Positions 33,321 to 44,407 are shown, counted from the first letter of the stretch. The stretch: DNA of 64,000 nt from Euborellia annulipes (GCA_023213315.1 JAKCPI010004910.1:1-64000); one strand, 5' to 3'. A program made the numbers and translations. The notes: generated by a model from the sequence alone, not told the origin.

Positions 33321-33539
33321 ATCGACTATTTTTTATATTATACTGTTTCAAAGAGGCAGCGTCCGAGCTAGCGCCTCGAATACCATCTGGCGGAAGAGTT
33401 TCTCCCCGCGAAATACATTACCATATAATTAATTATATTAGTTAATTGTAATTATTAATATTTTTAAAAAATCTGAAATGTAAAGAAAAGAGGACCAATA
33501 AATGGGTGACATCAGGTTCCCTGCGGGAACTGGTTTGAT

Positions 33540-34030
33540 ATTCACCGAATAATAAATGTGTGTGTGTGTGTGGTGTGTGTGTCTGTGAAGAAAATATCGC
33601 AAGAACGAAAAGAGCGAACTTCCTATGATATTTTATATTTAGGTTAGGCACCCCCATGTGACGTGAAAAGAAGCTTTTGAACAAAAACGGTGAAAGGGTA
33701 CCAGTACTTTAGTGAAGCACTTTTTTCAGTTTTTCTCAAAATTCTCTCCAACAATTTTGTTTAAAATTCAAAAATCAATTATTTTTTAGATGCTCTTTAA
33801 AATATATATTCTCATTTTGCCATTGAAAACTTCTGAAGACCACTTTACTCTATAAAAAGGATAGGAGGAAATGGTTGCCATGGTAACAAAATATAAATAT
33901 TTTCCCATACTTATAAATTTTACATCTTGAATTCTAATATATAGGTGGAAAAAATATATGTCTACACAACTTGCTCTTGCCGAAGGGTAAGAGAAAGTTG
34001 TGTGTTGTGCGACCAGTCACACCAGATTTT
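33540..34030 (+). mobile_element. HINE-like copy, 5' truncated
   Basis: GT microsatellite at 33557-33581, GTACCAGTACTTTAGTGAAG, GAAATGGTTGCCATGGTAAC and a shortened 3' hairpin (GAGAAAGTTGTGTGTTGTGC, GTCACACCAGATTTT). Confidence 0.6.
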
Positions 34031-34145
34031 ATTTTAACCTAATAAACAAGTTTATGAATTCTATTTCTCAAACTAGGTATTTTAAAATTCAAAAGCACGA
34101 CAGTATATGAAAAACGATTGAAAATTCATTTTTTTTTTTACATTG
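34031..34145 (+). repeat. dispersed repeat F, fragment
   Basis: AACAAGTTTATGAATT, AAGCACGACAGTATATGAAA and ACGATTGAAAATTCA also occur in order at 38142-38335 and 61970-62160. Confidence 0.5.
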
Positions 34146-34728
34146 CACCCTATCCTAAATTTTTTTGATATGGCTAGTGTATCTATTGGATGGACATTAA
34201 CGAAATTTTTTTTGTCTTCTTTCGGCATCGTATCATGTGACATTCATTCGTCAGAATGAATTTCGCCTTTTTTTTCTCTTGTTGAAACCTTTATATTTCT
34301 CTCTCTCTCTCTGTGTGATTGCATGCAACCCTCTGAAAATGGAATCAAGGAGAGGAGGTGTGGTGGGAGGGATGCCTGTCTACGAAAATCATCCCTACTG
34401 TCAGATGACGACAAAATCGTTAGTCCCATTTTCTTTTTTTTTGTGTGTGTGTCACGAACATGAAGAAAACAAACAGAACCTCTTTCTATCTATCTCTCTC
34501 TTTTCTTCTTTCTTATTAGAAGACATCACACATCAAATTTAATTACAAAAGGAGAGGGGAAGAAAAAATCTTATTGTTATACATTAAATGCTAGAACGAA
34601 AGAGAGAAATTTCATTTATTGTAATTTTTTTATTTAAAAAATTTAAAAATTCCCTTTTTTATTGTAATTGTGTGATTTAATTAGAATGGGAGAGGAAGTT
34701 GCTGTGATATCCCGTCATATAGAAGGAA
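34146..34728. other. no gene seen
   Basis: CTCTCT near 34300-34312 and a purine-rich patch at 34347-34372. Overlapping frames of 101 and 61 codons show no recognised motif. Confidence 0.35.
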
Positions 34729-35148
34729 GAACAAATCCTCAAGCAGGCACTGGATTGTAATATTGCATTTCACCACAATAGCCCCCAGGAAACTCTACGA
34801 GGAGAGGGAGTTGCTGTGACATTCCGTCCTAAAGAAGGTTCCCTCTCAGTGATGCACTCTTCGAAAGGAGTCGGTGCTGAAGGAGGTCCTCTCCAAACTA
34901 GGACATCCTCTCTAGCATAGAAGAGGTTGGATAAAAGGAACGGTAGAAATAAGGATTAGCTCGTTAACTATAAATGAACGCGGAAGGAGGAGTTAGAGAT
35001 AGGAAATAATGTAACTTCACGAGATGCCGGTAGATTACTGCCGGCCAGAGGCCTGTTGGACCTGAGGTATGTGTCTATATACACGAAAGTACCTCCGGTA
35101 AATACACGGAGATCCCGATATGAAATTCAAATAATAATAATAATAATT
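34729..35148 (+). mobile_element. SINE-A copy, head truncated
   Basis: Begins AACAAATCCTCAAGCAGGCA and ends in (AAT)n at 35131-35147. A short extra body scrap lies at 34684-34728. Confidence 0.75.
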
Positions 35149-35262
35149 GTTCAAAATACAAAATTTGCATATCATCAGCTTTCAGTTAACACGGCCAAGT
35201 CTCAAATGTATATGGCCGTGTTAACTGAAGAGCTTCTGACATCTAATATGCAAATTTTGTAT
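35149..35262. repeat. short palindromic element
   Basis: AATACAAAATTTGCATAT and ATATGCAAATTTTGTATT at the outside, TCAGTTAACACGGCCA and TGGCCGTGTTAACTGA inside: an almost perfect hairpin with a 13-15 base loop. It abuts the SINE-A tail. Confidence 0.65.
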
Positions 35263-35293
35263 TTTTATATAATTTTTGTATCTGTATGTTTAT

Positions 35294-35631
35294 TAGGGTC
35301 CGACCGAAACAAGAATTTCAGCTGAAACCGAATATTCGGCATCAACCTTAGTTTCGACCGAAACCGAAACTTGTATTTTCTATAAAAAATTTATATCATT
35401 TTACCTTTTTTTTTTTTTGAAATTTTTTTCCCTTCCCGTGAAAATCATTTTACCTTTTTTTTTAGGGAGACTAAATTTTTTTCTTCTTCAAGTGCAAATC
35501 ATTTGACCTTTTTTTTCCCCATCTTTTCAGACTCAGGTTTCGGCTACTTTTTGGCCGAAACCGAAACTACGGCCAAAACCATGATTTTTGGCCGGAACAG
35601 TAACCGAAATCGAATATTCGGTCGGTTCCTA
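35294..35631. mobile_element. CCGAAAC-rich MITE, 338 bp
   Basis: Ends TAGGGTCCGACCGAA (left) and, complemented, TAGGAACCGACCGAA (right), flanked by GTTTAT on each side. The interior repeats ACCGAAACCGAAAC, GGCCGAAACCGAAAC and complementary CGGTTTCGG-like runs. A related end lies at 29640-29720. Confidence 0.55.
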
Positions 35632-35701
35632 GTTTATATATAACAACTCTATCTGCATCTCAATGATGTACATCTTGAGATTGCCAATAATCTCTTAAGA
35701 A

Positions 35702-35734
35702 CTGATGATGGATTTATTTAATTAAACCCGAAAC
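35702..35734 (+). ncRNA. hammerhead-like core motif, isolated
   Basis: CTGATGA at 35702-35708, T, stem GG(A/T)TTTA..TAAACCC-like pairing, GAAAC at 35730-35734. No clear second arm nearby, so probably a solo pseudo-LTR or a remnant. Confidence 0.35.
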
Positions 35735-35799
35735 GTCTTCTGAGTGGAGATTTTTATTCGATAGAGTCTCTTCTTTTGACTGACATCCTCTCTTCCTGT

Positions 35800-36005
35800 C
35801 TATCATTTTATATTTAAGTTAGGAACCCCCTGGCACGTGACACGAAACTTTTGAATAAAATCGTCCAATGAGTACTAGTACTTTACTGATGTACTTTTTC
35901 AGATTTTTTCGACTCCAACGATTTTGATTAAAATTAATATATCAATTATTATAGTATATTCTTATTTTGTCCTTGAATTTTATATCACACCTGATTTTTT
36001 TTTTA
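35800..36005 (+). mobile_element. HINE-like copy, partial
   Basis: ATTTTATATTTAAGTTAGGA, GAGTACTAGTACTTTACTGA and GATTTTGATTAAAATTAATA match the middle of the family, ending at ACACCTGATTTTTTTT. Confidence 0.55.
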
Positions 36006-36331
36006 TCTATTAAAATATCACTTTTAGCGTGAAATTTTTGAGATTTGGAGAAACAGTATTTGTTATTATTATGTTGTTATTGTTGTTGTTGCCTCTCTAT
36101 TAGTGTGAGAGATTGCACTCTCCCTCACTCTCTCTACGATGTCTTTACATGATTTATTAACTAAACCACTTGTTTGCCTTAATTGATTGATCACCTTCGT
36201 TAGTTACTAAGCAACCATTTGCGCTCACCGACAAATTTATTACTCTCTTGTCTATTCTATGGGTGGGGGGAGATGAAATCTATCTTTTATCATTAAAATA
36301 AATAACAATAAATTGACATCTCTTCTGGATG

Positions 36332-36556
36332 ACCAATGAAGTACGTGGCTGTTGATTTACATACAAGAAAGGGAGCAGGTGCAGCCAAAAATTAAAGCCT
36401 CCCAAAATGGGATAAAATATTACAATTAATGAGACGTTTCGAGAAAGGGACAGATACAATTTGAAAGAGAAAAAAGGGTTTTCTCGAAACGTCTAGTTAA
36501 TTGTAAAAAAATCGGAGGCTTTAATTTTTGTCTGCTCCTGCTTCCTTCCTTGTACT
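36332..36556. mobile_element. PLE-like fold-back element 10
   Basis: Arms TACAAGAAAGGGAGCAGGTGC (from 36362) and the complement ending near 36555, with TTAAAGCCTCC and GAGACGTTTCGAGAAA/TTTTCTCGAAACGTC inside. 11-bp duplication TCTTCTGGATG at 36321-36331 and 36557-36567. Left-only extension of about 30 bp includes CGTGGCTGTTGATTTA. Only the GAAACGTC half of the ribozyme-like motif is recognisable. Confidence 0.65.
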
Positions 36557-36595
36557 TCTTCTGGATGGATTTGTGTCTGTTCAAGGAATTCTAAA

Positions 36596-36830
36596 GAAGT
36601 ACAAGTGTGCTTCAAACAATTTCAATCAGAATATACATTTTAAAGAGCATTTTTGATTTTTAATCAAAATCGTTGGAACAAATTTTGAGAAAATAAAAAA
36701 AAAATAAAAATAAAAAGTACATTAGTAATGTACTAGTACTCTTTGGCCGATTTTGTTCAAAAGCCGCCTGTTACGTTTCAGCGAGGTATCAAACTTAAAT
36801 ATAAAATTTTAAATGAGCGAAGCTGCTAGT
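36596..36830 (-). mobile_element. HINE-like copy, partial
   Basis: Complement of the middle blocks: TATACATTTTAAAGAGCATT, AATCAAAATCGTTGGA and AATGTACTAGTACTCTTTGG. Confidence 0.6.
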
Positions 36831-37481
36831 TACATTTCACTTTTATATATAAGCAGCCAGGGTCGACGTTTTGGTCACATAGAGGACCAACTTCAGTGCC
36901 AAACCGTTGATCCTCTATTGGTTATTTTGTCAAATAACACAAGTATTTGGTTATGTTAATAAAATTAGATACTCTATGGACTGAGGTGGACTTTTATAAA
37001 AAAAAAAAAAAAATTAAATAATCTTTTTACTACGACATTTTGAATTGTAAATTTTTTTTTTTTTGAAATTTGAGATAAAATAACATCAAATACACTTGTT
37101 TGTTAGTTGATTTTTAGCAATCAATAAAAAATCCACTCCATTATTATTAAACAAAAAAAAAAAGAGAAAATGAGAATAGAGAGAAAAATTCTGTATAGAA
37201 TTTCACACGTGAACCAAAATCCTGAGGGAAAATAATTAAATTTTATTGGTTTTCAGAAAATACTGTAGAACCTTTTCATTCAATGAATATTATTATTTTT
37301 TGTCTCTTCTGTATAAATATTTGCTTATGGCCTTTTGCACCGTCCCCTCCCCCCCAAAAAAAAAAAAATATATATAACAATTGGCCTAACCTTGGAGGAA
37401 ATATTCTAAGTGGCCAATCACAAAGTTTCATTGAACTTGAAACAATTTATTTTTATTTGTTCTATTATTTAGTTAACTAAG
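36831..37481. other. no gene seen; decayed ribozyme-like scrap
   Basis: On the minus strand at about 36866-36902, CTGAAGTTGGTCC...GACCAAAACGTC resembles the motif arm of element 12 but with GAAAC changed to AAAAC. The rest is AT-rich with poly(A) and poly(T). Confidence 0.3.
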
Positions 37482-37812
37482 CTTTTGTGTACGCAGATAT
37501 ACACCTCGAACCCAACCGGGTCAAGGCCGAATACCTGGACCCCGTGAGGTTACATTATTTCCTATCTCTAACTCTCTCCTGTGTTTTTTTTTAACGAGCT
37601 GATCCTTATTTCTTGTTCCATCCGGTTCCTTTTATCCTACATCTTCTATGCTAGGAGGGATGTCCTAGTTGAAGAGGAACTCCCTCAGCACCTACTCCTT
37701 TAGAAGATTGCACCACTGAGAGGGAACCTTTACGTCCCTTCTACAGGACGGGATGTCACAGCAGCCCTCTCCTCGTAGAGTTGCCTGGGGGCTATCGTGC
37801 TGAGATCCAGTA
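37482..37812 (-). mobile_element. SINE-A copy, both ends truncated
   Basis: TTTTGTGTACGCAGATATAC to GGCTATCGTGCTGAGATCC with all central blocks. Confidence 0.75.
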
Positions 37813-39097
37813 AAATATACATCTATATATCTGGCATATTGAGAAATATATACTAACAGGCGGAACAATCCATTCATTTGACAATATTTAAAATATTTTT
37901 AATAAGAGAATCTCGCTCTTTAATACACTGTTAAACATTTTCAAGGGATATTCATAAACCTATTTATGAAGTCTGTTGCACAAACTGTTTATGAATTTTA
38001 CTTTCCGGTATATGAAATGAAAAGTTCATATATTAAAAAATGAGCTTTAATAAATCAATTTTTTTCATAATTTCATACACTAGTTGAAAAAAACGCCCCT
38101 CGAGAGGTTTGAATCCGAGCTTTTGGTTTCTTCCCTTCATATATAAATTTGTGTGACGCCTTTACCATCTCGATTCCTTACTTTGTTAATAATATCATAC
38201 TTTTTAAGCTACGTAAATTTGATTAATATTTTTTTTAACAAGTTTATGAATTTAATTTAACAAACTGGATATATTAAAATTCAAGCACGAAAGTATAAAA
38301 ACAACGATTGAAAGTTTTTTTTTTTACAGAGTACTAAAAGAACTATATTTCTATCACTTTTAGTTTTTGATCTTTAACACCCCCAAAAACATGTCGTATT
38401 TTTTTGTTGACATTCAAATCCCTGTGGGAGTTTATTTTAAACTTATATATAGAGGTTTAAAAAAAAAAAAGATGAAGAAAAATTGATAAATATTAAAAGG
38501 GTTGGATTTGTAATAAAATATCAATTTAACAACAACAAATAAATATAGATTTCAATCAAATCACGAAATGTCAAGAAGAGAAGGAAAAAAAAGTTAAATG
38601 AATATACAGTAATTCAATTTCGTTTATATTGAAAAAGTTTTTTTTTTTTTTATATATAGATTTTTTTTTTTATATTACAACTTTCTCTCTCTCTCTCACT
38701 CTCTTTTAATTATTTACTTGTTATTAGAGGGTAAAAAGAAAAAAAAAAGGGAGTTTAGAAGGAAGCAAAAACACTCAAATGTTATGGTCAAGTGGATGTT
38801 AAATTGATGAAAGAAAGAAAGAAAAAAAAAAGAGAAGTGATGGTTAGAATACATATATTGGGGGAGAGAGAATTGATTCATTAAAAGTTGGCCAAACTGC
38901 TTTGGAAAAAAAAGACAAAAAAAAAAAAACATCAATCTGAACTTTGTTGTTAAGTGATCTGGAATTGTGAATAACTAGCCGCTCCACCCGCCCGCCTTCG
39001 GCGGTCCTCCGAAATCCCTTCAGATGGCTCGGGTCCGCCTGCTGCAAATTTTTCAGTTAACTCGTTTCAGACAATAAAAACATATTGAAAGTTTTTA
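37813..39097. other. no gene seen
   Basis: Includes repeat F (38142-38335). A SINE-C-like scrap (CGAGAGGTTTGAATCCGAGC) lies at 38100-38119 and a GC-rich patch at 38981-39050 (CACCCGCCCGCCTTCGGCGG). CTCTCT and poly(A)/(T) elsewhere. Confidence 0.35.
38142..38335 (+). repeat. dispersed repeat F
   Basis: TAAATTTGTGTGACGCC, ATATCATACTTTTTAAGCTA, ACAAACTGGATATATTAAAA and AAGCACGAAAGTAT recur in order at 61970-62160. Type unknown; no ends defined. Confidence 0.55.
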
Positions 39098-39275
39098 GTG
39101 TAGACCAGTATATAATTGAATTAATTTAAAAGTCAGTAGTTTTTTTTCTTGGTCAATTCACAGATGGTAATTGAGGATAGAAATAAAAAGAATTTCTTAA
39201 AAATTTTATAAGTTTTATATTTTGGACATCTGGCTGACAAGTTTGCGCAAGTTTCCACTGGCACAATTTATTTAT
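39098..39275 (-). mobile_element. PLE-like single arm, uninterrupted copy
   Basis: Complement of the host repeat at 16955-17345, lacking the 234-bp MITE: CAGATGGTAATTGAGGA at 39161-39177 is the pre-insertion site. Confidence 0.5.
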
Positions 39276-39287
39276 TTATTTTTATTT

Positions 39288-39350
39288 TTTTTTTGAAATT
39301 TCTATCGGGATCCCCGTTTATTTACCCGAGGTGCTTTCGTGTACAAATTA
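39288..39350 (-). mobile_element. SINE-A 3' end scrap
   Basis: TTGAAATTTCTATCGGGATC and CCCGAGGTGCTTTCGTG; the rest of the element is absent. Confidence 0.65.
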
Positions 39351-40997
39351 CATAACATAGCAGGAAAAGAATCAGGAAAATAGAATGTGACTGTAAATAG
39401 ATGCGGCAGAAAGGAAGTCTCTAAACGTCGATCAAATTTAGTGAGCCATCTTCAGTTGTCTGATTTCAAAAATTTTCTTCAGACTATTTAACATCATACT
39501 TCTTAGATTTTATTTATTTACTTTGTAATAAGACATAGGTAATTGTTAAATGATTCGCTTATGGACTTACATATTCAACAACTCTATTATTAAATCTACT
39601 TGCTGCCGGTTGCTTCAGTTCGAATTAACTAGTTATACTTCGGACAAGCTAGTTAACTATAACTTTCTTTTCACATCTAGTCAAGCTAATCATATGATTA
39701 AATAACAGCCCAGATCGTAGTTAACTAGCAAAAACCGAAAATTTGAGTTTTTTTTTTTTTTGGATTGGACTGACTACTTACTCTTGGACTATACGCACTT
39801 CTTTTCGGGAGTTCCGAATTTTGGGAAAATTCATTTATCACTTTTATATCTGCACTATGGCTCCAATATCTAAGGCACCCACAATCAATATCAACAGTTA
39901 AATCTGGCTCTGGCTTCGTTGGTCCAAATCTCACAAGATCTCGTTGTCATTGTCATCATCATTAACAATTACTGGCACGTGGTGTAGCGTAGATCATCAC
40001 TAAAATCAGCAGAAGGCGAAATTTTTTTCCCTTCCTCTTTCAATTTAAGTATTGAGCTTCAATTATAAAAAAATTTACTTTTACTAGCCTAAATTTAGAC
40101 CCATCTTGCATCAACCATTTTAAATAATCTTCTCTCGCATTTAAATATCTACATTTTTTTCTTCTTTTGATTCATTCCATTTTCTCCATCTTCTGCTTCT
40201 TCTAATTTTTTTTTTTTTTGTAGCCAATTGATTCATTTTGAATCCTTTAATTAGTTGGCGAACTCTAATTGAATTGGAAATCTTCTTAAATCTTGAATCA
40301 ATAGCTGCCTGGGTAATGGCGAATCCAAACGAATGAATGGAATGAATAGAGAGAGAGAGAGAGTGTTCTTCTTTCTCACTCACTCTTTTGGCCATTGATT
40401 GAATCAACCAGAGAGAGAGCGAGAGCGAGAGGCAGTCAATAATTCCAAAAGCCTCAATCTGATGTGTGCAGCAACGCACCAGCAGCAGCTTATGAATATG
40501 AATAATCCGCCTTTGATAGGCAAACTCCCCCTCTCTCTATTCTTATAAAAAGGGAGGAGGGGTGGGGATGGGGGAGTGGGGGTGGGGGCTGACCTCAATC
40601 CATCCGCATCAAACATTTCCCTCAAATAAATTTCTTATGACGATGATGAAATAAAAAAAAAAATTCCTTCTTTTCATAGTGGCTTCTGCTGCTGGTGCTG
40701 CTTGCTGCTTATTTATTTATTATGAATATTTTTGGTTGGTTTATATGAATATGAATGGATTTTGTATAGAGAGAGTGAATGAGTAGAAGATATTAAAATT
40801 CGAGGTGTGTGTGTGTGTGTGTCTGTATAAACCTTTGAAAATGATTTTTATTATTATTATCAAAAGATTTATTATCAATAATGTGAGTGATATCTGTCAA
40901 AATATACTATTTTTCTACTCAATATATATTAATATAGAAAAAATCACTAAACACTGAAGAAGTGAAACTTTTATGCAAAAAAAATTCTCATTCAAAT
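39351..40997. other. no gene seen; partly unique GC-richer sequence
   Basis: One of the less repetitive stretches. 40290-40620 has (GA)n, GAGCGAGAGCGAGAGG, CAGCAGCAGC and a G/A-rich block (40540-40590); frames of 112 and 73 codons on the minus strand come from these simple sequences. (GT)n at 40805-40822. A regulatory role is possible, but nothing specific is recognised. Confidence 0.3.
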
Positions 40998-41328
40998 TAG
41001 GTAATTATTTATTTGAAATTCCTATCGGGATTTATATACCCGAGGCACTTACGTGCACGAAGACAGACACATCAAACCTCTGGTTGTAGCAATTTACCGG
41101 CACCCCGTGAAGTTACATGATTTTCTCTATCTAACTCCTGCTTTCATTTCTAGCTACTGAATTGATTTTTATTTTTGGTTCCAAGAGGTTCCTTTTATCA
41201 AGCCTCTTCTATGCTAGGAAGCATGTCCTACTTTGAGTAGGGACTTCCTCAACATCTACTCCTTTCGAAGAATGCATCACTGAGAGGGAACTTACTTTAC
41301 GTCCACAGGATGTCACAGCAACTCCCTC

Positions 41329-41949
41329 ATGTCAAATAGGGTCTTTGGGCATCTGTCACAACTCAGGCGCAATGCAGGGATATTCCCTATATCCACCACA
41401 ATACACCTCGTAAAATCACTTATCTTTTCTATCTTTGATTATTGCTGCTTGGTCTATAATAATCCATCACAGGAGTGGAGTGTTAAACTTGATAAGGTGC
41501 TTAATTCCTGTGTTAGGTTCATTTATGATAACCCCATCTATGACCATATAAGCCCATTTTATCATAAATTAAAATGGCTAAGACTAAGCAGAAGAAGAGA
41601 GTATCAATTGGGTATAACAGGTCATTCAATAAGTCCGTAGGATAAGTAAGAAAATACGGTATTTCTATCTAAATTATTTACTCAATCGGTGAGTCTACGT
41701 TTTGAATAAATTATTTACAATTAAAGAGCCTGATAATTTATACCAACCCTTTGAATTGAAGACAGAGCAGAGATATTAGAAATAAACTTGAACTACACAG
41801 GCCTATTCATCGTACATCTATGTACGGCAGCTCATTCACGGTACGTTTGGTGAGATTTTGGAATAATATTCCAATAAATATCAGAATGTCAAGAAATATT
41901 TACATTTTCAAGAGGGAGCTGTCAGCACACTTGTTTGGAAAAACGTGAA
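41329..41949 (+). pseudogene. LINE reverse-transcriptase C-terminal relic
   Basis: The frame from 41329 reads LVKSLIFSIFDYCCLVYNNP, then a VRFIYDNPIYDHISPFYHKL-type segment and WLRLSRRREYQLG, typical of the region just downstream of the reverse-transcriptase fingers/palm in Jockey/CR1-type non-LTR elements. After a break around 41615-41680 (a short foreign or scrambled stretch) and at least two in-frame stops, the homology resumes in another frame: FTIKEPDNLYQPFEL, then RTSMYGSSFTVRLVRFWNNI and IFKRELSAHLFGKT, ending in TGA near 41949. That last part is the usual C-terminus of such polymerases. The catalytic YADD region lies upstream and is missing. Defective by truncation, frameshift and stops; clade not fixed. 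Confidence 0.75.
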
Positions 41950-42011
41950 ATAGCAGAACTGTGATCACTTTATTTTATTATTTATTAATTAATTTATTAT
42001 ATGCATATAAA

Positions 42012-42786
42012 TATATATGTCGTAGACAGATCGTGAAATTAGACAGTTCATGAACTGTCTAGACATTTCATGAAATGCAGCCAGATCGTGTAATGGTCAA
42101 ACAGTTACATGATCTGGCTAAAAATTTCAGACAGTTCATGAAATGCAATTGGGCCTTAGACAGATCGTGTAATGCTCGAGAATTGCATGAAATGTCTAAA
42201 TTTTTTAGGCAGTTCATGAACTGTCTAACAGCAGTTTTGCCGATCGTGTACTGTTTTTAATTTAATGCAATAAATCTAAAAAAAAAAATTTATTTTTCGA
42301 AAATCAAAAAAAGGGCTTCTAGTAAGTTGTAGACATTTTAAATAGCTTTAATTTAAAAAAAAATTGAGGTAGATTGCTTCAAATTTGTGGCCGCTGGAAT
42401 CTCCCAAAATTAGAACCCCGAGACGCGCACCTTAACTCAAGATTTATAAACTGAGGAAGATTTGGAAAATTTAGTAATCGATAATAATAATAATATTGAA
42501 AAAAATTGACTTTTTTTCGAGATCTTTATTTGCTTTACAAACAGTACACGATCGGCAAAACTGCTGTTAGGCAGTTCATGAACTGCCTAAAAAATTTAGA
42601 CATTTCATGTAATTCTCGAGCATTACACGATCTGTCTAAGGCCCAATTGCATTTCATGAACTGTCTAAAATTTTTAGCCAGATCATGTAACTGTTTGACC
42701 ATTACACGATCTGGCTGCAGTTCATGAAATGCCTAGACAGTTCATGAACTGTCTAATTTCACGATCTGTCTACGACATATACATAT
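42012..42786. mobile_element. fold-back element built of short ATGAAC palindromes
   Basis: Arms of about 245 bp (42012-42260 and 42538-42786) are inverted copies: GTCGTAGACAGATCGTGAAA at the left, TTTCACGATCTGTCTACGAC at the right. Each arm is itself a string of small palindromes: AGACAGTTCATGAACTGTCT (42041-42060, perfect), CATTTCATGAAATG (42064-42077), a GCCAGATC...GATCTGGC hairpin, and TTCATGAACTG variants; in the right arm a perfect 24-mer at 42567-42590 and a perfect 22-mer at 42734-42755. The core 42261-42537 is not repetitive and has no open frame. It lies in the AT-rich 3' untranslated part of the LINE relic. Target duplication uncertain because the flanks are AT repeats. Confidence 0.7.
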
Positions 42787-43065
42787 ACATGGTCAACAAA
42801 ATTATTATATGTATTATTATATTAAATGTACAACTCAGAAAATTTATAAAATATATATTGTATCTTAATCTTAATGGCTCGAAGAGAGGACGAAGAGTCC
42901 TCAGAACCAAAATAAAATCATTATTTTATTCTATTCTATTCTAGACTTGCCTGGGGGCTATTGTGGTGAGATCCAATATTCCAATCCAGTGCCTGCTTGA
43001 GGATTTGTTTACATTAAATAAATATTTTTATTTAATGAAAAAAAATCGCACGCCCAAGATTTTTT

Positions 43066-43323
43066 TTTTTTAAACATTCACACTTTTTTTCTCATTCACA
43101 CTCACACTCACATTCACACTGTCTTTTCGGCAACTCAGGCCTTATAAGACATTTACGATATCCGTTATTGATTTAATACACATATATGGGGTCCAGGAAT
43201 TCTTATTTAAGCCATTTGGTATCCAATTGGCTTAAATAAAATCATCGGACTGCCTGGGATCCGAACCCGCGACGTTTGGTATACGAGGTTAGCATGCTAA
43301 CCTCTACACCAAGCCCCGAGGGC
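43066..43323 (-). mobile_element. SINE-B copy, full length, inside SINE-A
   Basis: CCCAAGATT is duplicated on both sides (43055-43063 and 43324 on). From poly(T) to the head complement CTCTACACCAAGCCCCGAG. B-box complement near 43259-43270. Confidence 0.85.
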
Positions 43324-43370
43324 TCCCAAGATTTGAAAAGGTTCTTCTTTGTAGAACACACCAGCTTATT

Positions 43371-43951
43371 CTATATATTAATACAAGTTTAAGCAAATTA
43401 ATTTTAAAATCAAGTTTAAATTTTTTCTCTCCATTTCCTATCCGTTTAATGAAACTCTCAGTGTCAAGTACACGAGATGCAAAAAAAAATAAAAATTGCA
43501 ATAACACAATCTTTAAAAGAGCTTTTATTGTTGTTTTATATCCGTGACATTTCCCTTGGTAATAAAGTTTAAATTTGCACACATTTTCTTTTTTTGGGAC
43601 ATCTTAAAAAAAAAAGAAAAGAAAAAAAAAACAAATGCTCTACTCTATTTTTATTATAAAAGTTTTTAAAATAAATAAATCTTTTTAGATTTGTTTTAAA
43701 ATAATAATACTCTTTTTTTTTTAATCAAATGATGGGGTGTGTGTGTTGTTTTCCAACAATTTTTTTTTTATTCATTAATTTTTCAAATGTTTATTAAAGT
43801 TGAAATTTTTGTATGTAACTCATCCACTTTAGGAGTATGATTGCTCTTGGAATTTATTTTTATTTTATTTTTTTACATTACAACGAAACATATTGTATTT
43901 ATTATATATTTGGTAGATATTTTGTATAACACTAGCCAGGGGGGGGAGGGG
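43371..43951. other. no gene seen
   Basis: AT-rich, poly(A)/(T) tracts, G run at 43940. Confidence 0.35.
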
Positions 43952-44407
43952 GGGCTCGCTGGTGTAGTGGGCGAGGATGTCGGCTTCTACAAAGACGATC
44001 CTTGTTCAAATTCTTCCTTGAGGAAATAAAAATATTTATTTAATGTAAACAAATCCTCAAGCAGACACTGGATTGGAATATTGGATCCTCACCACAATAG
44101 CCCCCAGGCAACTCTACGAGGAGAGAGAGTTGCTGTCACATCCCGTCCTATGGAAGGGATGTAAAGAAGGTTCCCTCTCAGGGATGTATTCTTCAAAAGG
44201 AGTCGGTGCTGAGGGAGTCCCTCCTCAAAGTAGGACATCCTCCATAGCTTAAAGGAACCAGGTGGAACCATAAATATGGATTAGTTAATTAGCTAGAAGG
44301 AAACACAGGATTCGGAAGTGTAACTTCACGGGATGCCGAGCGATGGCTACGGCCAGAAGCCGGTTGGGTTTGAGATGTATGTCTTCGTACACGGAAGCAC
44401 CTCCACC
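43952..44407 (+). mobile_element. SINE-A copy, near full length
   Basis: Head GGCTCGCTGGTGTAGTGGGC, B-box TTCAAATTC, body to GTACACGGAAGCACCTCC. Missing part of the third quarter. Confidence 0.8.

Larger units (their letters stand above)
40998..43370 (-). mobile_element. SINE-A split by LINE relic and SINE-B
   Basis: Pieces: 40998-41328 (3' part, ending at GATGTCACAGCAACTCCCTC), 42944-43066 (GCCTGGGGGCTATTGTGGTG to CGCACGCCCAAGATT), and 43324-43370 (CCCAAGATTTGAAAAGG and head remnant). Confidence 0.75.

Noticed and set aside
39440..39480. Another hammerhead-like motif (minus strand CTGAAGATGGC...GATCGACG)
   Set aside because: GAAAC is missing (GACG instead) and no second arm is seen; too degraded to count.
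40141..40479. 112-codon minus-strand frame
   Set aside because: Composed mainly of SLSLSL/HSIHS and KKK/EEK from GA/CT repeats; simple-sequence reading.
42012..42786. CRISPR-like array
   Set aside because: Repeats are palindromic variants in two inverted arms without uniform spacers, and the genome is eukaryotic.
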